Below are positions 44,703 through 53,143 of a stretch of DNA of 64,000 nt, in pieces. The DNA comes from Pseudolysinimonas sp051954455. GTDB lineage: Bacteria; Actinomycetota; Actinomycetes; Actinomycetales; Microbacteriaceae. The notes under the pieces were generated by a model. The model was not told the DNA's origin, did not search any database, and saw nothing but the letters and a program-made list of their open reading frames with translations. The position numbers and the translations under genes are program-made. Location: assembly GCF_051954455.1 (NCBI RefSeq), contig NZ_JBQCHS010000003.1, positions 1 through 64,000 of the forward strand, read 5' to 3'. The stretch's first letter is position 1. Every line of letters begins with the position of its first letter.

Positions 44703-45415
44703 GCGCCGCACTCGTCGCCGACCTCGCGCTCGAGCGGGGCGCGGCACGCATCGCGGCCGCGTTCGACGTCCGGCCCGGCCGTCCGCTGGGTCTCGTCGGG
44801 CCGAACGGCGCGGGCAAGTCGTCGATCCTCGGGGCGATGGCGGGGCTGGTGCCCGCCGACGGCTCGCTCCGCGTCGGCCCGCGCGAGCTCATGGGGCTGC
44901 CGCCCGAGCGGCGCGGCGTCGGCGTCGTCTTCCAGGACCTCCTGCTGTTCCGGCATCTCGACGTGCGCGACAACGTCGCCTTCGCCCAGCGCCTGCGGAT
45001 CGGCCGCCGCCGGGCGCGCGTCCGCGCCGCGGAGCTGCTCCAGCTGCTCGGCCTCGCCGACCTGGCCGACCGCTACCCGCACGAGCTGTCGGGCGGGCAG
45101 GCGCAGCGCGTCGCCGTCGCCCGCGCCCTCGCGGCCGAGCCGGACGTGCTGCTGCTCGACGAGCCCATGGCCGCGCTCGACGTCGAGCTCCGCGACGGGC
45201 TCCGGCGGGAGCTCGGGGAGCGCCTGCGGGGGCTCGACATCCCGGTCGTGGTGGTGACGCACAGCCGGCGCGACCTGGAGGCGCTCGCCGACGACGTCGT
45301 CGTGCTCGAGGCCGGCCGCGTGACCCAGCGCGGGTCGCTCGCGGTGCTGCGCGCGGCTCCCGCGACGCCCTACGTCTCGCGTCTCGTCGGCGGTCGCGAG
45401 AGCGAGAGCCTGTAG
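44699..45415 (+). CDS. modC: molybdate ABC transporter ATPase (no TOBE domain)
   Basis: 238 residues. Walker A GPNGAGKS (34-41), Q-loop FQDLLLFRHL, signature LSGGQAQRVAVARALA and Walker B VLLLDEPMAALD. Usual ModC is ~350 residues with a C-terminal TOBE domain; here it ends after the ATPase core, and a separate HTH-TOBE protein opens the operon. Tail overlaps the convergent glycosyltransferase gene by 46 nt. Confidence 0.93.
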   Translation: MSAALVADLALERGAARIAAAFDVRPGRPLGLVGPNGAGKSSILGAMAGLVPADGSLRVGPRELMGLPPERRGVGVVFQDLLLFRHLDVRDNVAFAQRLRIGRRRARVRAAELLQLLGLADLADRYPHELSGGQAQRVAVARALAAEPDVLLLDEPMAALDVELRDGLRRELGERLRGLDIPVVVVTHSRRDLEALADDVVVLEAGRVTQRGSLAVLRAAPATPYVSRLVGGRESESL

Positions 45416-46821
45416 CGGCGCGGTTCGCCGCCCTCGGCTGGTCGCGCAGAATCCCGGTCTCCCCGCCGACGCACGAGGGCGCCCACGACGATCCCCAGCA
45501 CCGCGATCAGCAGGGCGACGCGCGACGCCGCGGCCTGCGTCGCGACGACCCGGACGCTCAGCGCGAGCGGCACGAGCATCCACTCCCAGCGCCCCGACAT
45601 CGCGACGAACGGGATGAGCAGCAGGGCGTACCAGGGGTAGCGGGGGCTGACGATCACGAGGGTCGCCCCGATCATGACCACCTGTCCGAGCCACGGGCGG
45701 GCGGGGTCGGCGAACACGACGACGAGCACGGCCACGATCGCGAGCAGCACGGCCGCGACGATGATCGTGGTCCGCCCGGGGAACACGGTCGACAGCAGCA
45801 CGAATCGGCTGCCGTCGTCGTAGCCCTCCTCCGAGAGGTAGCCGGGGAGGTAGCCGAGCACGGCGACCCCGCTGAGCAGCACGTACGGGATGTAGAGGAC
45901 CGCGAAGGTCGCGACCGCGGAGATCACGACCTTCCACGGCTGCCGGCGGAGCAGCGCCGGTGCCGCGAGCACCGGGATCAGCTTCACCGCGATCGCGGCG
46001 CCGAGGAGGATCCCGCCGCGCCAGCGCCGGCCCGCCGAGACGAAGAACGCGGCGGCGAGCGCGAACAGCGCCCCCAGCGCGTCGATGTGCGAGTTGGTGA
46101 CGGTCTCCGACGCGACGAGCGGGCACAGGGCCCACAGCGCCGCCCAGCGCGGGTCGAGGCCGCGTCGGCGGAGCCCGAGGAGCAGCATCACGGTGACGCC
46201 GGTCATGAGGAGCAGTCCGGTCAACTGCAGCGGCCAGTACGCGGGCCCGGACCCGGTCACCGCGCGCACCCCCGCGAAGAAGAGCTCGGCGCCGGCGGGG
46301 TAGATGGTCGGGACGCCGGCGCGATTGATGGCGGTGCACAGCGCGTCGCCGGACGGCTCGGTCGTGATCAGGTGCGTGCGGGGCAGCGTGCAGCGCGGGC
46401 TGCCGTCCGGACCGGTCGTCGGCTGCGGGAAGAGCCAGTCGGTCCGCAGCCCTGACAGGACGTCGGACTGCGGCACGTGCGCGTACGGCGAGATGCCGGC
46501 GTTCTGCACGATCCCGTCCCAGGCGTATCGGGCGGAGTCGGTGCTCGTGTCCGGCGGGCCGGCCATCGCCGCGCCGCCGATCGCCGCCGATCCGACGAGG
46601 ATCACGACCATCGCCGCGCGCACCGGTGCGGCCCGCAGCAGCACCACCGCGAGCGCGAACAGCGCCCACAGGAGCCCGATCGCGACCGCGAACGTCGGCC
46701 GCGTCGCCGGCTGGAGGTAGCCGAATCCGCCGACCATCACCGCCGTCACCGCGGTCATGGCGGCGACCGTCGCGCCCGCGAGCACGACGGGGACCACAGC
46801 GCGGCGCGAGGGCGGAGTCAT
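45370..46821 (-). CDS. GT87/DUF2029-type polytopic glycosyltransferase
   Basis: 483 residues with about 11-12 spans. A long external loop near 85-150 carries TDSARYAWDGIVQNAGISPY, resembling the D-x-x-Y-Y and R-Y-x-W-D-G region of actinobacterial polyprenyl-phosphate mannosyltransferases (GT-C fold). Later motifs are HIDALGALFALAAAFF and LGAAIAVKLIPVLAAPALLRR, typical of GT87. It probably transfers a sugar from a polyprenyl-phosphate donor outside the membrane. Divergent from the third molybdoenzyme. ATG 46821 has no clear ribosome site. Confidence 0.82.
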   Translation of the reverse strand: MTPPSRRAVVPVVLAGATVAAMTAVTAVMVGGFGYLQPATRPTFAVAIGLLWALFALAVVLLRAAPVRAAMVVILVGSAAIGGAAMAGPPDTSTDSARYAWDGIVQNAGISPYAHVPQSDVLSGLRTDWLFPQPTTGPDGSPRCTLPRTHLITTEPSGDALCTAINRAGVPTIYPAGAELFFAGVRAVTGSGPAYWPLQLTGLLLMTGVTVMLLLGLRRRGLDPRWAALWALCPLVASETVTNSHIDALGALFALAAAFFVSAGRRWRGGILLGAAIAVKLIPVLAAPALLRRQPWKVVISAVATFAVLYIPYVLLSGVAVLGYLPGYLSEEGYDDGSRFVLLSTVFPGRTTIIVAAVLLAIVAVLVVVFADPARPWLGQVVMIGATLVIVSPRYPWYALLLIPFVAMSGRWEWMLVPLALSVRVVATQAAASRVALLIAVLGIVVGALVRRRGDRDSARPAEGGEPRRYRLSLSRPPTRRET

Positions 46822-46889
46822 GCGGGGGGTTCGGAGCAGCAAGCCCGACGGGTGGGGGCTCCGAACACCTCTCGACCGAGGGAGGGCCC

Positions 46890-48161
46890 GTGCGCCGGCT
46901 GTTGTACGAGATGCGGCGTGCGCTGCAGTCGCCGCCGCGGCACCCGCGGCTGGCCGTGGTGGTGGGGCGGCTGCTCGGCGCGGCGTTCCTGATCTGCTTC
47001 GGCACCGGGCTCTACAGCCACTTCCTGCAGAACCCGATCCCGGGCATGGTCTTCCCGACGAGCCCGGCCACCCTGTACGCGTGGACGCAGGGGATCCACG
47101 TCGCGGCGGGGATCGCCTGCTTCCCCCTGCTGCTCGGCAAGCTCTACGTCGTCTACCCGCGACTGTTCGTCTTCCCGCCCGTGCGGGGTCCGATCGATCT
47201 CGTGGAGCGGGCCTCGATCGCCGTCTTCGTCGCCGCATCGCTCGTGCAGATCGTCACCGGCCTCCTCAACACCTACGAGTGGTACCCCTGGCCGTTCCCG
47301 TTCCGGCAGACGCATTACGCGCTTGCGTACGTCATCATCGGCTCGCTCGTGATCCACATCGGCTTCAAGCTCCCCCTCATCGCCGAGCACTGGACGAAGC
47401 ATCGCACGGTCGACGCGGCCGGGGAGCCCCGGCCGGTCATGGAGGAGTCGGACGACGGCGCGCGGGTGCCCCGCGACTCGGTCGCGCCGGGCGACGCGCC
47501 GCGCGGCGTGACGGGTCGGGTGATCCGCTGGATCGACGCGACGCCGACCGCCGAGCCGCGCGTCTCGCGCCGCGCGTTCCTCATCACGACGATCGCCGGG
47601 GTGGCCGGCGTCGTGGGCCTGACCGCGGGCCAGTCCTTCCGCGCCCTCGCGCCGCTGAACGTCTTCGCGCCGCGGACCACGGGGATCGGCCCGAGCGGTC
47701 TGCCGGTGAACCGCACCGCGGCCGCGGCGAAGATCACCGACGACCTCGTCGGCGACGACTGGCGGCTCGCCGTCCGGGGGAGCAGCGGCGTCGAGCGCCT
47801 GTTCCGCTACGACGAGCTGCTCGCGATGCCCCAGCACGCGGTCGACCTGCCGATCGCCTGCGTCGAGGGGTGGAGCCAGATGGCGTCGTGGCGGGGCGTA
47901 CGGCTCAAGGATCTGCTCGCCGAGGTCGGGCGCCGGCCGGGCGAGGGGGTGCGGATCAGCAGCATGGAGGTCCGCGGCAGCTCGCGGCGCTCGGAGATGT
48001 CGGCGCAGTTCATCGACGACGACCGGACCCTGGTCGCGCTGCACCTCAACGGCGAGGTCCTCGACATGGACCACGGCTACCCGGCGCGGATCATCGCCCC
48101 GGCGCGACCGGGCGCCCTCCAGACGAAGTGGCTCGGCACGATCGAGGTGACCCGCTCATGA
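46890..48161 (+). CDS. membrane sulfite-oxidase-fold molybdoenzyme with cytochrome-b-like N-domain
   Basis: 423 residues. The N-terminal half has four spans with paired His (GIHVAAGIACFPLLLGKLY and HYALAYVIIGSLVIHIGFKLPLI), like a di-heme cytochrome b561-type anchor. Then come RVSRRAFLITTIAG (~226, Tat-like) and the molybdopterin domain with Cys 324 in IACVEGWSQMASWRGVRL and HGYPARIIAPARPG. It probably exchanges electrons with the quinone pool. GTG 46890 follows GGGAGG. Overlaps the next small membrane protein by 4 nt. Substrate unknown. Confidence 0.88.
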   Translation: MRRLLYEMRRALQSPPRHPRLAVVVGRLLGAAFLICFGTGLYSHFLQNPIPGMVFPTSPATLYAWTQGIHVAAGIACFPLLLGKLYVVYPRLFVFPPVRGPIDLVERASIAVFVAASLVQIVTGLLNTYEWYPWPFPFRQTHYALAYVIIGSLVIHIGFKLPLIAEHWTKHRTVDAAGEPRPVMEESDDGARVPRDSVAPGDAPRGVTGRVIRWIDATPTAEPRVSRRAFLITTIAGVAGVVGLTAGQSFRALAPLNVFAPRTTGIGPSGLPVNRTAAAAKITDDLVGDDWRLAVRGSSGVERLFRYDELLAMPQHAVDLPIACVEGWSQMASWRGVRLKDLLAEVGRRPGEGVRISSMEVRGSSRRSEMSAQFIDDDRTLVALHLNGEVLDMDHGYPARIIAPARPGALQTKWLGTIEVTRS

Positions 48162-48622
48162 CCCGCGGAATGCGCATCTGGCGCGTCGTCCTCGTGCTCG
48201 CCGGGATCGCGATCGCGGTCCTCGGGGCGTGGATCCTCGTCGACACGGTCGCGTGGGTGAGGATCCTCGGCCTCGCGAGCTGGCTGGCGGCGGCCGTCGT
48301 GATCCACGACGCCCTCATCGCCCCGGGCGTCTTCGCCGTCGACCTGGCGATGCGGCGGATCGCCGGGCGCCGGGTCGGCACCGGGGCGATCGCGATCGTG
48401 CAGGGCGGGATCGTCGTCGGCTCGGTGTTCACGCTGATCGTGGTGCCCGAGATCGTGTCGCAGAGCCTCGGGAAGGGGACGGCGACGCTGCTGACGCCCG
48501 ACTACGGGATGCGGCTCGGCGCGATGTGGATCGTGGTCGCCGCGCTGACGGCCGCGGCGCTCGTGGCCTACCGGCTGATCCGCAGGCGGCAGAAGGTCCG
48601 GCCGTCCGCCGACCAGGACTGA
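48158..48622 (+). CDS. small four-span membrane protein
   Basis: 154 residues with four predicted spans. It starts MTRGMRIWRVVLVLAGIAIA and has VVIHDALIAPGVFAVD in the second span, with a basic C-terminus. Co-translated with the preceding molybdoenzyme (ATGA), so it may be an accessory subunit. The tail overlaps the convergent methyltransferase by 55 nt. Family not recognised with certainty. Confidence 0.75.
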   Translation: MTRGMRIWRVVLVLAGIAIAVLGAWILVDTVAWVRILGLASWLAAAVVIHDALIAPGVFAVDLAMRRIAGRRVGTGAIAIVQGGIVVGSVFTLIVVPEIVSQSLGKGTATLLTPDYGMRLGAMWIVVAALTAAALVAYRLIRRRQKVRPSADQD

Positions 48623-49230
48623 ACGGTCCGCAGCCCCTTCTCGCGCGCGACCCGCGCGAGCGGCACGGCGCCGATCTCGGCCCAGGGGAAGACGCCGCTC
48701 CGACGTCCGTCGTCGCCCGTCACGGAGCCCTGGAACGCCCGCTCGCGGCCCGCGCTCGGGTGCGTCTCCACCACGATCTCGCCCCGGGGGTGCAGGAGCT
48801 CGCGGCATCGCCGGAGCAGGGCCGCGGGGTCCCCGCCGATGCCGATGTTGCCGTCGATGAGGAGCACGGTGCGCCAGGCGCCCTCGTCGGGCAGCTCGTC
48901 GAAGACCGAGAGCTCGAGCACGGGCAGCCCCGCCGCGCGGGCGCGGCGCACCACGGTGGGGGAGACGTCGATGCCGAGCGCCTGCCGGCCCAGCTCGAGC
49001 GACGCCTTGACCATGCGTCCGGGGCCGCAGCCGATGTCGAGGACAGGGCCGCGCATCATCCGCAGCAGCCGCAGGTCGGTCGCGTCGGCGTCGGCGCTCC
49101 AGCGCGCGACGTCCATCGCCGCGACGCTGCCGTCGAGGGCGTGAAGGTAGAGGGTGCCCCCCTGCGCCTCGAGGGCGCGCGCGTAAGGCTCGCCGCCGCC
49201 GGCGCCGAAGGAGGCGATCAGCTGGCTCAT
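48568..49230 (-). CDS. class I SAM-dependent methyltransferase
   Basis: 220 residues. SAM-binding motif I is PVLDIGCGPGRMVKASLELG near 67-86, followed by LGIDVSPTVVRRAR, LIDGNIGIGGDP and LLHPRGEIVVETHP. Last gene of a five-gene minus-strand operon with MTA/purine nucleoside phosphorylase, epimerase and two transferases; the start overlaps the DUF2064 gene by 4 nt. The methyl acceptor is unknown; a sugar or nucleoside derivative is plausible from context. Confidence 0.88.
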   Translation of the reverse strand: MSQLIASFGAGGGEPYARALEAQGGTLYLHALDGSVAAMDVARWSADADATDLRLLRMMRGPVLDIGCGPGRMVKASLELGRQALGIDVSPTVVRRARAAGLPVLELSVFDELPDEGAWRTVLLIDGNIGIGGDPAALLRRCRELLHPRGEIVVETHPSAGRERAFQGSVTGDDGRRSGVFPWAEIGAVPLARVAREKGLRTVQSWSADGRTFCRLRISR

Positions 49231-49865
49231 GCCGCACCCACCAGAGCGGGCCGGTCGAACCGGCGCAGGGTGGCGGCGAAGCGGCCGTCGGGAGCCGCCT
49301 CGGCGACGCGACGCGCCGATCCGATGTCGTCGACGTCGAGGAGCGGCGGCAGGAGCCGCACGCGCAGTCCCGCGGCGGTCAGCCGCGCGAGCTGCCGGAC
49401 CCCGGTGTCGCTCTGCGACATCGGCACGCCGCGGATCAGGTCGCCGCGCGCCTCCCGCATCCCCAGCGCCCAGAACCCGCCGTCGACCGCCGGGCCGAAC
49501 ACGGCGTCGGTGTCGTCCGGCCAGTCGGGCAGCGCGGCGGAGAGCACGCCGGCTTCGACCTGCGGGGTGTCCATCCCGACGAGGACGGTCGGACCGTCGA
49601 TCGCGTCGAAGACCGCGGCGAGACGCTCGTCGAGCCCGCCCGCGCACTGCGGCACGACCTCCCAGCCGCGGGCGAGCGGCGGCGGGGTCGTGCCGTCGAA
49701 GGCGATGATCCGGCGTTCGAACGGCAGGTCGGCCAGCGTGTCAAGCGTGTCGTCGAGGCTCGCGGCGGCGAGCTCCGCCGCCTCCTCGAGCGAGAACGGC
49801 GGGTGGAGACGGGTCTTGACCCGCCCCGGCAGGCACTCCTTGGCGATCACCACGAGGTCGGTCAT
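49227..49865 (-). CDS. DUF2064 / TIGR04282-type transferase
   Basis: 212 residues. It has a nucleotidyl/glycosyltransferase-A-like fold with LVVIAKECLPGRVKTRLHPPFS, the family start motif, then VGMDTPQVEAGVLSAALPDWPDDTDAVFGPAVDGGFWALGMR. These match the family named rSAM/selenodomain-associated transferase 1, also described as arsenosugar biosynthesis glycosyltransferase. No radical SAM partner is seen here. ATG 49865 is best spaced from GGGAGG; ATG 49868 would give a 4-nt overlap with the upstream gene. Confidence 0.85.
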   Translation of the reverse strand: MTDLVVIAKECLPGRVKTRLHPPFSLEEAAELAAASLDDTLDTLADLPFERRIIAFDGTTPPPLARGWEVVPQCAGGLDERLAAVFDAIDGPTVLVGMDTPQVEAGVLSAALPDWPDDTDAVFGPAVDGGFWALGMREARGDLIRGVPMSQSDTGVRQLARLTAAGLRVRLLPPLLDVDDIGSARRVAEAAPDGRFAATLRRFDRPALVGAA

Positions 49866-50527
49866 CATGCCTCCCGGAGCCGGCGGCTCATGTCGAGGAC
49901 CGCGGTGACGGTCCCGCGGACCGTCCCGGTCACCTTGGACCTGCCGATGCGCGGTACGTACGAGCCGTCGCACTCGACGATGCGCCAGCCGGCGGCGCCG
50001 GCCTTGAGGACCATCTCGAGCGGGTAGCCGCTGCGGCGGTCCTGCAGGTCGAGGCCGAGGAGGGCGTCGCGCCGCGCGACGCGCATCGGCCCCAAGTCGT
50101 GCAGCCGCACGCCGATGCGGCGGGAGAGCTGGCCGGCGAGGACGGCGTTGCCGAGCCGGGCGTGCAGGGGCCACGATCCCGCGCCCTGGGGGCGGCGCCG
50201 CGCCATGACGAGGTCGGCCCGGCCGGTCTCGACGAGCTCGGCCATCGGGAGGAGCTCGCGCGGATCCATCGACCCGTCGGCGTCGCAGAACGCGACGAGC
50301 GGCGCCGTCGCGGCGACGAGGCCCGCGTGCGCCGCGGCACCGAAGCCGCGTCGGGTCTCCGTCACGACCTCGGCACCGAGGCTCCGGGCGATGTCGCGCG
50401 AGCCGTCGGTCGAGCCGTTGTCGACGACGATCGGGCGGATCCCGGGCGGCACGGAGGCGAGGACGCCGGGGAGCGCCTCCGCCTCGTTCAGGCAGGGGAG
50501 CACGAGATCGACGCGCGCGGCGCTCAT
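49865..50527 (-). CDS. family 2 glycosyltransferase
   Basis: 220 residues, GT-A fold. It begins VDLVLPCLNEAEALPGVLAS, with VVDNGSTDGSRDIARSLGA and the metal-binding DAD at 82-84 (FCDADGSMDP). There is no C-terminal membrane segment, so it is a soluble dolichyl-phosphate-mannose-synthase-like form. It overlaps the epimerase upstream by 4 nt (ATGA). Could supply the polyprenyl-phosphate sugar used by the nearby GT87 enzyme (inference). Confidence 0.9.
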   Translation of the reverse strand: MSAARVDLVLPCLNEAEALPGVLASVPPGIRPIVVDNGSTDGSRDIARSLGAEVVTETRRGFGAAAHAGLVAATAPLVAFCDADGSMDPRELLPMAELVETGRADLVMARRRPQGAGSWPLHARLGNAVLAGQLSRRIGVRLHDLGPMRVARRDALLGLDLQDRRSGYPLEMVLKAGAAGWRIVECDGSYVPRIGRSKVTGTVRGTVTAVLDMSRRLREA

Positions 50528-51591
50528 CGCGTCGCCGCCGCACTCGCGCCGCGGAGCGGGGCCGCGGCGAACTCGCGCATTCCGTCGTCGAAGCCGATCC
50601 GCGCGGTCCAGCCGAGCTCGCGCGCCGCACGCGCCGACGACGCGGTGATATGGCGGACATCGCCCAGGCGGTACTCACCGGTCACCATCGGTGCCGGGCC
50701 ACCCGTCTCCCGGCTGAGAGCGGAGGCGACGTCGAGGATGGTGTGGACCGTGCCGCTGCCGACGTTGTAGGCCCGGAACGACCCGGCATCCGCGCGCTCG
50801 GTCGCCGCGATGGCCGCGAGGTTCGCGCCGGCCACGTCGCGCACGTGCACGAAGTCGCGTCGCTGCGCGCCGTCCTCGAACACCCGCGGCGCCTCCCCGC
50901 GCGCGAGCGCGGAGCGGAACAGCGACGCGACCCCGGCGTAGGGGGTGTCGCGCGGCATGAGCGGCCCGTAGACGTTGTGGTACCGCAGCGCGATCGCGCG
51001 GCCGCCGGACGAGCGGGCCCACGCGGCGGCGAGATGCTCCTGCGCGAGCTTGGTGAGGGCGTAGACGTTGCGCGGATCGACCGGGTCGTCCTCGTCGATC
51101 AGCGCGGGCTCGAGGCGCTCGCCGTTCTCCCCGACCGGGTCGAACCGGCCGGCGGCGAGGTCGTCGGGCTGGCGCGCGAGGGGGCGGGTGCGGCCCGAGC
51201 GCCCCGTGAACGCGCCCTCGCCGTAGACCACCATCGACGACGCGAGCACGAGCCGCTCGACGTGGTGCGCGGCCAGCGCGGCGAGCAGCACCGCGGTGCC
51301 GTGCACGTTGCTGCCCGTGTAGTCGGGCGCGTCCGAGAAGTCGACGCCGAGCCCGACCTTGGCCGCCTCGTGCACGACGACGTCGACGCCGCCGAGGGCC
51401 CGGTCGACCGTCTCGGCGTCGCGCACGTCGCCGACGACGAGCTCGGCCCGCTCGTCGACGGGGGCGACCCCGTCGTGCACGTCGCGCCGGAACGAGTCGA
51501 GAACCCGCACCTCGTGCCCGGCGGCGAGCGCCTCGGCGACGATCGCGCCGCCGATGAAGCCGCCGCCGCCGGTGATGAGCATCCGGGTCAT
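50524..51591 (-). CDS. NAD-dependent epimerase/dehydratase (extended SDR)
   Basis: 355 residues. The Rossmann motif TGGGGFIGG lies at residues 7-15, with DVRDAETVDRAL, SSMVVYGEG and catalytic YALTK near 177-181, then RYHNVYGP and DFVHVRDVAGANLAA, typical of NDP-sugar epimerases. It probably alters a nucleotide sugar for the adjacent GT2. It overlaps the phosphorylase gene and the GT2 gene by 4 nt each. Confidence 0.9.
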   Translation of the reverse strand: MTRMLITGGGGFIGGAIVAEALAAGHEVRVLDSFRRDVHDGVAPVDERAELVVGDVRDAETVDRALGGVDVVVHEAAKVGLGVDFSDAPDYTGSNVHGTAVLLAALAAHHVERLVLASSMVVYGEGAFTGRSGRTRPLARQPDDLAAGRFDPVGENGERLEPALIDEDDPVDPRNVYALTKLAQEHLAAAWARSSGGRAIALRYHNVYGPLMPRDTPYAGVASLFRSALARGEAPRVFEDGAQRRDFVHVRDVAGANLAAIAATERADAGSFRAYNVGSGTVHTILDVASALSRETGGPAPMVTGEYRLGDVRHITASSARAARELGWTARIGFDDGMREFAAAPLRGASAAATR

Positions 51592-52397
51592 GAGGTCCTC
51601 CCGAGGACGGTGGCGATCGCGTCCGCGGGGATGTGCTGCGGGGCGCGGTGGCCGGGCGGGATCGCGCCGGCGATGGTGGCGAGCGCTGCGACGATGCGCG
51701 GCTGCGCGGCGGCGAGCCGCTCGAAGACGAGCGACTGGCTGGCGGCGTCCGGGTCGCCGCTGTCGATCCCGGCGTCCATGTCGGTGACGAAGGCCAGGTT
51801 GACCGTGCCGAGGCCGAGCTCCGACGCGAGGAACACCTCGGGGGCCATGGTCATGTTGACGAGCTCGCCGCCCATCGCCGCGTGCCAGCGCGACTCGGCG
51901 CGGGTGGCGAACCGCGGTCCGTCGATGACGACCACGGTGGCGGAGGGGCGGACGTCCTCGCCGGCGGCGCGCAGCGCCTCGAGGGCGAGGACGTGCAGCG
52001 CGGGGTCGAACGGATCGGCGGCGGGCAGGTGGTGGACCTCGCCGCGGTCGAAGAAGGTGGAGGCGCGCCCGGTGGTGCGATCGATGATCTGGTCGGTGAG
52101 CGCGAGGGTGCCGGGCGGGAGGTCGGGGGTGAGGCTCCCGACCGCCGAGCTGGAGAGAATGACGCGCACCCCGAGCGAGGCGAGAGCCCAGATGTTGGCG
52201 CGGTAGGCGATGAGGTGCGGGGCGACGGTGTGGCCGTCGCCGTGGCGGGGGAGGAAGGCCGTGCGGCGTCCGGCGAACTCGCCGACCGTCGCGGTGACGG
52301 ATCCGTAGGGGGTGTGGACGTCGACGCGCTCCGCCGGCCCGTCGAACAGCCGGACGAGACCCGAGCCGCCGATCACCGCGAGCTCCGTGCTCGTCAT
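51588..52397 (-). CDS. 5'-methylthioadenosine / purine nucleoside phosphorylase family enzyme
   Basis: 269 residues, trimeric PNP/MTAP fold. Motifs are VIGGSGLVRLFDG, FLPRHGDGHTVAPHLIAYRANIWALASLGV, SSSAVGSLTPDLPPG, IDGPRFATRAES and LVNMTMAPEVFLASELG. These fit MTAP-type enzymes, which cleave adenine from methylthioadenosine to give a 1-phosphosugar. Here it heads a glycosyltransferase operon, not methionine salvage genes. Base and sugar specificity cannot be fixed by reading alone. Confidence 0.88.
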   Translation of the reverse strand: MTSTELAVIGGSGLVRLFDGPAERVDVHTPYGSVTATVGEFAGRRTAFLPRHGDGHTVAPHLIAYRANIWALASLGVRVILSSSAVGSLTPDLPPGTLALTDQIIDRTTGRASTFFDRGEVHHLPAADPFDPALHVLALEALRAAGEDVRPSATVVVIDGPRFATRAESRWHAAMGGELVNMTMAPEVFLASELGLGTVNLAFVTDMDAGIDSGDPDAASQSLVFERLAAAQPRIVAALATIAGAIPPGHRAPQHIPADAIATVLGRTS

Positions 52398-52422
52398 CGC
52401 ATTACCCCCTTCGATGCGGAGA

Positions 52423-52465
52423 CCGCGAGGGAGCCGCGACGCGATGCGTCACGACCCCCTCGCGG
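52423..52465 (-). terminator. nested hairpin, probable terminator of the secreted-protein gene
   Basis: CCGCGAGGG (52423-52431) pairs with CCCTCGCGG (52457-52465), and inside it GACGC-gat-GCGTC (52438-52450) forms a second hairpin. It lies just after the stop of the minus-strand secreted protein and before the phosphorylase operon. No U-tract. Confidence 0.5.
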
Positions 52466-52471
52466 ATCGGA

Positions 52472-53143
52472 TTACTGGGCGATCTGCGCCGTGATGGTCG
52501 CGACGCCCACGAGCAGCTCGCTCGGGACCTTGTCCGTGTTGAACGTCTTGTTCAGCAGGGCGGCCGCGTCGGGCGAGATGTGCACCGTGGTGCCGGTGAG
52601 GATGGCGTTGTTGCCGTCCACCTTGAGCGGCTTCAGCGTCTGGCCGTGAAGGTCGAACAGGTAGGCCTGCGTGGCCGCGACCTTGCCGTTGACCGAGACG
52701 TCACCGTAGAGCTTCGAGTTGCCCGGGTTGATGGTGAAGTTGCTCAGGTCGACCGTGGTGCCGCCCGCCGTGAGCGAGAGGCCGGATCCGTCGTGCTCGA
52801 TGATGCCCTGCACGTACGGGCGGTACTTCGACTTCGGGTTCCAGTACACGACGCTGCCGCCGGTGATCGGGAAGGCGACCGAGCCGTTGTTCAGGGTCGC
52901 CGTGCCGGTCACACCCGGGGTCAGGCCGAGCTGGGTCAGCGCGTCGGTGAAGCCCTTGTCGAGCGCGACGGCGGTGTTGCCGCCGTACAGCTGCGGCACC
53001 GCGGCGGCGGGCGCCGGGATCGACTTGCTGGCGGCGGAGTGCTGCGCGGGCGCCGCGTTGGCGGCGACGGCGGAGAAGCCGACGCCTCCGACCAGGAGCG
53101 CCGCGGCGGCGACGCCGGCGATGGTGCGAGACATCTTATTCAT
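52472..53143 (-). CDS. secreted hypothetical protein
   Basis: 223 residues. A signal peptide runs 1-~31 (ends AANAAPA), then a ~190-residue mature domain with GGSVVYWNPKSKYRPYVQGIIEHDGSG, DLSNFTINPGNSKLYGDVSVNG and TTVHISPDAAALLNKTF. This beta-rich layout resembles domains of exported proteins of unknown role in actinobacteria, perhaps distantly HtaA-like. ATG 53143 follows AGAGGA. It stands alone, and its codon use is less extreme than the neighbours, with more Asn, Lys and Thr. Confidence 0.8.
   Translation of the reverse strand: MNKMSRTIAGVAAAALLVGGVGFSAVAANAAPAQHSAASKSIPAPAAAVPQLYGGNTAVALDKGFTDALTQLGLTPGVTGTATLNNGSVAFPITGGSVVYWNPKSKYRPYVQGIIEHDGSGLSLTAGGTTVDLSNFTINPGNSKLYGDVSVNGKVAATQAYLFDLHGQTLKPLKVDGNNAILTGTTVHISPDAAALLNKTFNTDKVPSELLVGVATITAQIAQ

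Noticed and set aside
48158..48622. Small membrane protein as part of the minus-strand sugar operon
   Set aside because: It is on the plus strand and overlaps the molybdoenzyme stop, so it belongs to that gene pair.
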